A stretch of DNA of 5,823 bases, taken from Flavobacteriales bacterium UBA4660. GTDB taxonomy: Bacteria > Bacteroidota > Bacteroidia > Flavobacteriales_D > Sanyastnellaceae. The translations under genes were made by a program, and so were the position numbers. The notes under the pieces were generated by a model. It made no database searches and had not been told where the DNA came from. It saw only the letters and a list, made by a program, of their open reading frames with translations. Below, in pieces: positions 1-5,823 of the stretch. The stretch's first letter is position 1. Each line of letters starts with the position of its first letter. The stretch covers positions 1 to 5,823 of the forward strand of contig DHLU01000135.1 of NCBI GenBank assembly GCA_002405435.1, given 5' to 3'.

Positions 1-428
1 GGCTGGTAACAGTCCGTATTACCGCTCAGCACTATCCGGGCCGGCTGCCATTTTCCACTGCTGAATGCGGCCTCCAGCACCTCCGGGGCGTTCTTTTTCA
101 CCAGAATTTTCTCTTCGAAATCGCGGCCTGCACTATAGCCCCAATATTCATGCGAGTTTCTCGCATAACAGTAGGAGCAACCGTGCTCACAGCCGCTATA
201 GGGGTTAAGGCTCCAGTCGAATCCCAGGTCGGGCGAATCATTTTTTGAGAGAATGGTTTTGGGAAATACTTCGAGAAAAGAAGTGCGCGCCGATGCCTGC
301 TCCTCCGCCTCCCAGGGCATGCGGGCATCGCCGGTATCCCGGCCGGCAATGCGTGCGAAACGGTTATCGGGATTTATGCACGATCCTCTTCCCTTCCGGC
401 CGGGGCTGTTTTCGATATGCGGTTTCAT
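1..428 (-). CDS. PA0069-family radical SAM protein, N-terminal part (3' end outside window)
   Basis: The minus strand is open from an ATG at 428-426 to the window start, giving 142 complete codons with no stop. Residues 12-24 carry the family's early KGRG and NPDNRF signatures. Residues 63-79 read NDSPDLGFDWSLNPYSG. They lead into a CX3CX2C cluster (C80, C84, C87) in CEHGCSYCYAR, which would hold the 4Fe-4S cluster that cleaves S-adenosylmethionine. HEYWGYSAGRDFEEKILVKK and later SGNTDCYQ also fit the PA0069 type (similarity recalled, not searched). The family belongs with SplB-like 'DNA repair photolyase' radical SAM proteins, but its substrate is unknown to me. The start is supported by the KGRG motif sitting near residue 12, where the family has it, and by a modest AGGA four bases upstream. 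The ATG overlaps the TGA that ends the read-through frame of the polymerase upstream, so the two were probably co-translated. The C-terminal half is missing only because the window ends. Confidence 0.93.
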   Translation of the reverse strand, partial: MKPHIENSPGRKGRGSCINPDNRFARIAGRDTGDARMPWEAEEQASARTSFLEVFPKTILSKNDSPDLGFDWSLNPYSGCEHGCSYCYARNSHEYWGYSAGRDFEEKILVKKNAPEVLEAAFSSGKWQPARIVLSGNTDCYQ

Positions 429-589
429 GATTTCCTGGAGGCCTTTTGGAGCCACCTGTCGTTTTGATGCCTTTTTGCCGAAACAGACGGATGCGACGGC
501 GCGTCTTGAAGCCGAGGATCTCCCTGGAGTGACAAGCGCCGCAAGGAGGTGACCTCCAACTGGACTGCACCGAATTCTTCCGTGACCTA
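425..589 (-). other. In-frame continuation of the polymerase after the amber codon (53 codons to TGA)
   Basis: Reading on from the polymerase frame past TAG (589-587) gives 53 sense codons ending in TGA at 427-425. The first 25 or so residues read VTEEFGAVQLEV, then TSLRRLSLQGDPR. To my recollection this is the normal C-terminus of Bacteroidota DnaE2-like proteins, where GK followed by V-x-EFG, an EV-rich strand and a final DPR is usual. The amber codon would replace the Lys after the last Gly, and AAG to TAG is one base change. The remaining 28 residues are polar and basic and I do not recognise them. The terminal TGA overlaps the ATG of the radical SAM gene. Taken together, the intended polymerase is probably about 1,020 residues, or about 992 if an original stop after DPR was lost. 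Confidence 0.75.
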
Positions 590-3487
590 ACCTGTGAGAT
601 AAAACATGCCCCAGCCGGTCAGCGGATACTTCGCCGCCACCGGTGGGAAATGTACCGTATCAATAAACTGCCCCTCCTGATCGAGAAAGTTACCAAAGTA
701 CATGCGCTCACCTTTCGCAGTGCGTGTGGGTTTTACAGTGACATAATAGCCAACCACCGAAACTACCTGGCCGATGAGCGCAGGTAACTCGTGCGCCAGC
801 CTTGTATCGCCTGTATCTCCGGCTATCATGTCAAAAGGGTTGCAGAGCGGAAAGCCGATCAGTTCCAATTCGTCGTAAGCGTCTTCGAGCCAGTGGTGCT
901 CCAGCAACGGCAATTGGGTGTTGCGTGATTCTGGCGCAAAGAGCTGAGGCGCAGGGTCTGAGGTTTTGGTTTTCCCCAGCCTGAAGTGCAGTTGCCACAA
1001 CAGCTCCTTCTTTTCCTTCCCTGTGAAACGCAGGGCACCCACCCGCGCGAGCAGCACACCCTGCTCGAGCGAAATTCTCACCCGCCCCAGAAAATCTTCC
1101 AGGGAAACAAAAGGTCCGTTGCGGCGTGCGCGGATAACCGCAGACCGCGTTTCCTCTTCCAGTTCCCTGATCATTTCCATTCCGAGGGTAATCACATTGC
1201 CGTGAATCACCGCACCATGTTCAGAGGTATTGACACAGGGCGCCTCTATCACGGCACCATGCAGCCTTGCTTCATGCACATAGATCTCGGTGCGGTAAAA
1301 ACCGCCGTAGTTGTTGATACAGGCTACCATGTATTCGAGCGGGAAATAGGCCTTGAGAAAAAGGCACTGATAGCTTTCCACCGCATAGCTCGCGCTGTGG
1401 CCCTTGGCAAAGGCATACCCGGCAAAACTCTCCGTCTGCCGCCAGATTTCCACCACCAGCGCAGGATCGTGCCCCAAGGCCATTGCACCTTCATGAAACT
1501 GCTTGCGGGCCCGTTCAAACTCCTCCCTTCCCCTGAACTTTCCGCTCATACCCCTGCGCATCACATCGGCCTCGCCCAGTGAGAGCCCGGCGAAATAATG
1601 CGCCACTTTGATTACGTCTTCCTGGTACACCATTACCCCGTAGGTTTCCGGCATGAGGTCGAGCAGTGCAGCCGGAGCCTCTTTTCTGCGTTCCGGAAAA
1701 CGCTCCCTGATGATGTATTGCCGCATCATGCCGCTGGAGGCAACGCCTGGCCGAATCACCGAACTGGCCGCCACGAGTCCAAGGTAATCGTGTGTGCGCA
1801 ATTTGGTCAGCAGCATACGCATGGCGGGCGACTCGACAAAAAAACAACCGAGGGCTTTTGCCTCTGTGAGCAACCGGTTGCAGGCGGGATCATTTTTAAA
1901 CCGCTGGATGTCGTGTATGTCGATACGTCCTGCCTCCGGGCGGTTGCTGTGCACAAGGTCCACCGCGTCTTTGATTTTTCCGAGCCCGCGCTGCGAAAGG
2001 ATGTCAAATTTGTAGATAGCGATATCCTCGGCCTGGTTCATGTCAAACTGCACGGTAGCGAATCCCTTCGGTGGCAGAAAGGTCGCTCCGAAATAGTGCG
2101 CCGGCCTTTCGGTAATAAGGATACCCGCAGCATGAATGCTGATATAGTTGGGAAAGTCGCGCAGCAATTCCGCGTACTGCAGCACGAGTTTGTGCAGGGA
2201 GTCGAGGCCTGACGGTTCAAACTTACCGTCGCTGAGCATATCAATGTCGTGTTTCGGCAGGCCAAATACCTTTCCCAGTTCGCGCACCACCGCCGAATAC
2301 TGGAAGGTAACAAAGGCACCAAGAAGCGAGACATTGGGAAAAGTATTGAAGATGTAGCCCGTAATGTCTTCGCGGTCTTTCCATGAAAAATCGATATCAA
2401 AGTCAGGAGGATTCTGCCTGAACAGGTTGATAAACCTTTCGAAATACAGGTCCAGCTCTATCGGATCCACATCGGTGATACGCAGGATATAGGCAATGAC
2501 ACTGTTGGCCCCGCTGCCCCGTCCGACGTAGTAATAGCCTTTGCTGCGGGCATAGGAAAGAATTTTCCAGTTGATCAGAAAATAGGAGACAAATTTTTTC
2601 TGCTCGATGATCTCCAGTTCCTTCGCGATACGCCTGAGTACCTTCTCGTCGGGCTGCGGATAGCGGTAATGCAGGCCTTCGTCGCAGAGCCTTTTGAGCA
2701 GTGCCACATCTTCCGCTTCGGAGCCGGTAAAGTGCCGCAGGTTTTGGTGGTCGTTTTGCGGGGTGAAACTGAAAGACATGCCACACTGATCGAGCAGTGC
2801 CTTCGACTGATCGAGAAGCCAGGAAAAATCGCCGAGCTGGGTGCGGAGTTCGTCTTCGGCGAGCATCACATCATCGGCGTGGCCCTGTTCACTTACCTCA
2901 AGCTTGCTGAGCAGGGTATTGTTGTCGATGGCACGCAACAGCCGATGGGCGTTGAAGTCGCGCCTTGTCTGGAAAGAGACCGGGTGCATGAATACCAGCT
3001 TTTCGCGGGGCAACGGTGACGGGGGGAACCGCAGCATGGCAAGGTCGCGCAGGCCCACGCCGATGAATTCGTTGGCACCGAGGTCTGCGTAAGTGCTGCG
3101 CACCGCTGCATCACGGTCGCGCAGGGTTTCCAGCACCCTGGCAAATGGGTAGATCACTGCGGTATTGTCCATCTGCGGTGCCCGGCCTTCGGGGGCAGGT
3201 CCTCCGTGCAGGTGTTGGCTGAGATGACGGTTCAATGATGCAAAACCCTCCTCATTGTGCGCCAGTCCCACATAGGCCTGCCGCGCCCCATCTCTGAAAT
3301 CGATACCCACTACCGGCCTGATGCCGTATTTGGGTGCCAGCCGTACAAAATCGATTGCGCCTGCCGTACAGTTAATATCCGTGAGGGCCATTGCCCCATA
3401 GCCCTTCTGCCGCGCCAGCGCGAGCAAATCAGCTGGCTGGATGGTACCATAGCGAAGCGAAAACCAGGAGTGACAATTGAGCAGCAT
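587..3487 (-). CDS. DnaE2-like DNA polymerase III alpha subunit (error-prone type), ending at a probable premature amber stop
   Basis: A 966-residue C-family replicative-type polymerase. It starts MLLNCHSWFSLRYGT, as short Bacteroidota alpha subunits do. Order: PHP domain (about 1-200); palm with RGSGANS (323-329), PDFDIDF holding the likely catalytic D364 and D366, and the third carboxylate D495 in YKFDILSQRGL; fingers and C-terminal regions including GYAFAKGHSASYA (690-702); helix-hairpin-helix-like part around 790-830; and an OB-fold-like end from about 900. The PHP metal site looks degraded: canonical TDH is TDI at 36-38, and D63 stands where Glu is usual, so proofreading activity is doubtful. 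A QLF at 848-850 might bind the sliding clamp. Relatives act in damage-induced translesion synthesis, often beside a Y-family polymerase and a LexA-like gene. Here the upstream neighbour is a protease 89 bases away. The TAG at 589-587 cuts the last conserved strand (see the next feature). Function is inferred from homology; replicative DnaE1 is less likely because of the small size. Confidence 0.93.
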   Translation of the reverse strand: MLLNCHSWFSLRYGTIQPADLLALARQKGYGAMALTDINCTAGAIDFVRLAPKYGIRPVVGIDFRDGARQAYVGLAHNEEGFASLNRHLSQHLHGGPAPEGRAPQMDNTAVIYPFARVLETLRDRDAAVRSTYADLGANEFIGVGLRDLAMLRFPPSPLPREKLVFMHPVSFQTRRDFNAHRLLRAIDNNTLLSKLEVSEQGHADDVMLAEDELRTQLGDFSWLLDQSKALLDQCGMSFSFTPQNDHQNLRHFTGSEAEDVALLKRLCDEGLHYRYPQPDEKVLRRIAKELEIIEQKKFVSYFLINWKILSYARSKGYYYVGRGSGANSVIAYILRITDVDPIELDLYFERFINLFRQNPPDFDIDFSWKDREDITGYIFNTFPNVSLLGAFVTFQYSAVVRELGKVFGLPKHDIDMLSDGKFEPSGLDSLHKLVLQYAELLRDFPNYISIHAAGILITERPAHYFGATFLPPKGFATVQFDMNQAEDIAIYKFDILSQRGLGKIKDAVDLVHSNRPEAGRIDIHDIQRFKNDPACNRLLTEAKALGCFFVESPAMRMLLTKLRTHDYLGLVAASSVIRPGVASSGMMRQYIIRERFPERRKEAPAALLDLMPETYGVMVYQEDVIKVAHYFAGLSLGEADVMRRGMSGKFRGREEFERARKQFHEGAMALGHDPALVVEIWRQTESFAGYAFAKGHSASYAVESYQCLFLKAYFPLEYMVACINNYGGFYRTEIYVHEARLHGAVIEAPCVNTSEHGAVIHGNVITLGMEMIRELEEETRSAVIRARRNGPFVSLEDFLGRVRISLEQGVLLARVGALRFTGKEKKELLWQLHFRLGKTKTSDPAPQLFAPESRNTQLPLLEHHWLEDAYDELELIGFPLCNPFDMIAGDTGDTRLAHELPALIGQVVSVVGYYVTVKPTRTAKGERMYFGNFLDQEGQFIDTVHFPPVAAKYPLTGWGMFYLTG

Positions 3488-3528
3488 GAGCAGCGAATTC
3501 GGGGGCCTTCAGCACCGGGGAGAAAGCC

Positions 3529-3536
3529 TAAAGTTA
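3529..3536 (-). promoter_or_regulatory. Possible Bacteroidota -7 promoter element for the polymerase gene
   Basis: In the 89-base gap, the minus strand reads TAACTTTA, close to the Bacteroidota consensus TAnnTTTG, ending 41 bases before the polymerase ATG. No clear -33 TTTG stands at the expected distance, so support is thin. A dedicated promoter would make sense because the protease upstream is functionally unrelated. I see no recognisable LexA-type palindrome in the gap and no strong Shine-Dalgarno before the ATG, which is common in this phylum. Confidence 0.25.
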
Positions 3537-3576
3537 GCCCAAACACGAGCGCCCGTAACCGCGCGGGAAAAAGAAA

Positions 3577-5823
3577 TTACTCCACCACAAACTGCCGCGT
3601 AAGCGACGCGCCGTTGCGCAGCGTGATTTGCAGGGCATACAAACCGGGGGCGAAATTGTCGAGGCCCAGCGTGATGCGGTTGCTCTGGTGGGTATTTCTG
3701 AGCACACAGCGTCCGGAAAGATCATATACAGCCGTAGAGGCCAGGGCAATCGGCGCCTGTACCTCCAGGTAACCTTGCGCAGGCACAGGCCACAGGCTGA
3801 CTGATGCAGCGGCTGCATCAGTCACCCCGCTTACCGGAGCAGTCACCTCGAGACAATAGTCTTCCGTTTCTCCATATTCGTTTTGACCGCAGGGTACCGG
3901 CAAGCCACCGCCTCCGAAATCGCCCAGGTAGGCCATACCTACGCGCATGCGCACGGGGCCTTCCTCCTGGTCTGCAGGTATCAGGATGGTGCCCGTAATG
4001 AGTGTCGTTGTGGTGGTTCCCGGGTCGTATACGAGCTCAGATGATTCAAAGGAACCATCGCCGTCAAGGTCGAGCCAAACAAGGAAGTACTCGGAAAATC
4101 CAAATCCAGAAAACCCGGGCGTAAGTTCGATGCTATAGCCCATACCTGGCTCGACAGGAGTGCTAAGGTTGGTGAAGTCTCCGTAGCCGTTGTTGCTTCC
4201 GGAGGTATTGTCAATCTCTCCGATGGCCACCCGTTCAATCCATTCGATCGATGCATCTGCGGTAATGGCGCAATACTCGAGGTCGCTGCAATCGCCGCAT
4301 CCGGTTGTAGTGAATTCCACCGGCTCGGGAGCGCCGCCGTTTGCACCTTCACACACCACACCTACTTCGACCGCATAGTAGGAACAGGGAAGCAGACCTT
4401 CCACTGTGATGTTGTTGACGGTTACCTCAGTGTCAAAAACCAGGTCATCATTGTCGTCGAAAATGGCAACGGTATAGCCTACTGCTCCGAAAACAGATGC
4501 CCAGGAGATAAAGGTGTCGGGATTGTTATAGTCCACCTCAACGGAAGCCGCAGGAGGATTCTCGCAGCAGCCCACTGTCTCAAAGGAGAACGTATCAGAC
4601 CAATCGCTGTCGGAATCGCCGCAGGAGGCCAACAACTGCAGCTCATACGTGGTGCAGGCGGCGAGATTTTCAAGCGTATAGGTGTCGCCTTCTATATTAT
4701 CCACCGCAGTCCAGCCCAGTTCTCCGGTTACACGATAGCGCAGGCTGAAGGACACCATGCCATCTGTAGTGCCCCATTCAATGACATAGTCGAGCTGGCC
4801 CTCCACCTGGGTGGCTGACACATTGAACGGTGCGATGCAGGAGGAATTGGAGCATTCTGCCAGCAGCAGAAGCAGGCTGTTGTACACATTCAACCTTCCG
4901 CCCGTGGCGACTTCATCGCTCAGGTTGCTCACCGGGTCAACACCTTCAAGGATATACGTTTTTACCAGTTCAGCAGCAGCGGCAGGATCTGCCTGCACCA
5001 GTGCCATGAGCGATACGCAATCGGCACTGTAGAGCAGGGCTACGCCACCCGCGGTGCATGGAGAGGCAAATGAGGTGCCCGAGGTGGATGAATAGTTGTT
5101 GGTGTTACTGGCCAGGTAGACATCTTCACCGGGTGCACCCAGATCAATCTGTGTAATGCCATATCCGGAAAAGGTGCGCTCATCGTTGTCGTTGGTGGCG
5201 GTGACGGCAATCATATAATCTGAAGGGCACGCCGTGGGAAGATCTCCGACCACATCGATGTTTACGTTGTTGTTGGCTGTGGCGCCGCAATTGAGCACAC
5301 CATAGGTGCCCAGCGTGTCGTACATGGCACACCAGAGCGGTGAATCAGCCGGATCACCATTATCAACGCCCCATGAGGCATTGGTCACCACCACAAAAGC
5401 ACCTTCGCTACCCCCGGTTTCGTTGTAGCGTTTGCGCATGACCAGCGGATAGGTATAGGCTTCAAGGACATTGGATTCATTGATAGAGCCCATTTGAATC
5501 TGCATGAGGCTGACGCTGTGGTTGACCCCGGCAACACCGGTGTTGTTGTCGCCTGTGCCTCCAAGCATGCTGCTGACAGCAGTACCATGGTTAGCTCCGC
5601 TGAGCTGGTCGCTGTTGTTGACAATATTCCAGCCGTCGTAATCGTCAACGTACCCGTTATCGTCGTCATCCAGTCCGTTGTCGGGAATTTCGTTGTTGTT
5701 GACCCAGTGGTTGGCCAGCAGGTCGGTGTGGTCCCAGTCAGCGCCCCCGGTTTCAATCACACAGGCGACAATCTCATCGCCGATTGCCGTAGTGCCTCCT
5801 GTGGTAATATCCCAGGCCAGGTC
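3577..5823 (-). CDS. Secreted S8 (subtilisin-like) protease with fibronectin-III, GEVED and T9SS sorting domains; N-terminus outside window
   Basis: Open on the minus strand from the window edge to TAA at 3579-3577, giving 748 residues. An apparent start at 5760 is an internal GTG: the frame continues upstream with S8-like AWDITTGG and GDEIVACVIETGG. Residue numbers count from the edge. The catalytic domain covers about 1-320. Its His is H79 in HGTAVSSM, its Ser is S251 in GTSFASPCTAGG, and the oxyanion Asn is probably N184 in GATANNN. The usual Asp of the DTG motif is Glu24. An Asp-rich loop at 48-66 (DDDDNGYVDDYDGWN) looks calcium-binding. Then follow two Cys-containing fibronectin-III-like modules (about 329-419 and 421-509), a GEVED-like module (about 510-662, with WLDLDGDGSF and YGETEDYCLEV), and a T9SS type A sorting domain (about 675-748, with SLWPVPAQ, VYDLSGR, APGLYALQI, ending RQFVVE). 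It should be exported through the Sec pathway and then T9SS, with the tail cleaved at the surface. Likely role is extracellular protein degradation; the substrate is unknown. The signal peptide and promoter lie outside the window. Confidence 0.93.
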   Translation of the reverse strand, partial: DLAWDITTGGTTAIGDEIVACVIETGGADWDHTDLLANHWVNNNEIPDNGLDDDDNGYVDDYDGWNIVNNSDQLSGANHGTAVSSMLGGTGDNNTGVAGVNHSVSLMQIQMGSINESNVLEAYTYPLVMRKRYNETGGSEGAFVVVTNASWGVDNGDPADSPLWCAMYDTLGTYGVLNCGATANNNVNIDVVGDLPTACPSDYMIAVTATNDNDERTFSGYGITQIDLGAPGEDVYLASNTNNYSSTSGTSFASPCTAGGVALLYSADCVSLMALVQADPAAAAELVKTYILEGVDPVSNLSDEVATGGRLNVYNSLLLLLAECSNSSCIAPFNVSATQVEGQLDYVIEWGTTDGMVSFSLRYRVTGELGWTAVDNIEGDTYTLENLAACTTYELQLLASCGDSDSDWSDTFSFETVGCCENPPAASVEVDYNNPDTFISWASVFGAVGYTVAIFDDNDDLVFDTEVTVNNITVEGLLPCSYYAVEVGVVCEGANGGAPEPVEFTTTGCGDCSDLEYCAITADASIEWIERVAIGEIDNTSGSNNGYGDFTNLSTPVEPGMGYSIELTPGFSGFGFSEYFLVWLDLDGDGSFESSELVYDPGTTTTTLITGTILIPADQEEGPVRMRVGMAYLGDFGGGGLPVPCGQNEYGETEDYCLEVTAPVSGVTDAAAASVSLWPVPAQGYLEVQAPIALASTAVYDLSGRCVLRNTHQSNRITLGLDNFAPGLYALQITLRNGASLTRQFVVE

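Noticed and set aside
98..349. An 83-codon minus-strand ORF with an ATG start.
   Set aside because: It is a shadow frame of the radical SAM gene, whose CX3CX2C motif lies over the same bases.
364..570. A 68-codon minus-strand ORF beginning with ATG between the polymerase and the radical SAM gene.
   Set aside because: It lies in another frame from both the read-through polymerase frame and the radical SAM frame, runs into the latter's coding sequence, and has no recognisable protein features. The other frames carry real family motifs.
587..589. Genome-wide reassignment of TAG as a sense codon.
   Set aside because: No other in-frame TAG occurs in about 1,850 codons of the three genes, and the neighbouring stops are TAA and TGA. 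A recoded genome would be expected to use TAG more often.
986..2212. Two long plus-strand ORFs (986-1582 and 1598-2212).
   Set aside because: Both lie wholly antisense to well-conserved polymerase sequence, and their translations show no domain or motif. They are typical of antisense open frames in GC-rich genes.
3550..3570. Possible hairpin just after the protease stop codon (CCCG and CGGG arms around an 8-base loop).
   Set aside because: The stem is only four pairs and no U-run follows on the minus strand, so it does not support a terminator call.
5265..5272. Short GTT/TTG-rich runs across the protease gene (for example near 5265 and 5690) as a possible repeat.
   Set aside because: They simply encode Asn-rich loops on the minus strand (NNN) and are too short and scattered to be a designed repeat.

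Overview
This window looks like a piece of a Bacteroidota chromosome. The clearest sign is a secreted subtilisin-family protease that ends in a type IX secretion (T9SS) C-terminal sorting domain, a system confined to that phylum. The short DnaE-like polymerase also resembles the second, mutagenesis-type alpha subunit common in Bacteroidota (family resemblance judged from memory, not searched). Genus or order cannot be fixed from the sequence. All three protein genes read on the minus strand, so the gene order in transcription direction runs from high to low coordinates. I see no RNA gene, mobile element or CRISPR array, and no plus-strand gene that I believe.

Layout, in transcription order. 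(1) 5823-3577: a cell-surface or secreted S8 protease whose N-terminus lies beyond the window edge. It has a catalytic domain, two fibronectin-III-like modules, a GEVED-like module and a T9SS sorting domain. (2) 3576-3488: an 89-base gap with a weak Bacteroidota-type -7 element and no convincing terminator. (3) 3487-587: a 966-residue DnaE2-like DNA polymerase III alpha subunit. (4) 586-429: a stretch that looks non-coding at first, but in the polymerase frame it continues the conserved C-terminal end of the protein after a single amber codon. (5) 428-1: the first 142 residues of a PA0069-type radical SAM protein that runs off the window start. It is easily missed because its stop codon is outside the window.

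The most notable observation is the TAG at 589-587. It falls inside the conserved last strand of the polymerase, and the reading frame beyond it still encodes recognisable family sequence. That frame then ends in a TGA overlapping the radical SAM start codon (ATGA). The polymerase is therefore either freshly truncated, read through, or affected by a base error, and it was probably translationally coupled to the radical SAM gene. The polymerase and the SplB-related radical SAM protein together suggest a DNA-damage cassette, separate from the protease upstream. A second point is that the protease has Glu where subtilisins carry the catalytic Asp.
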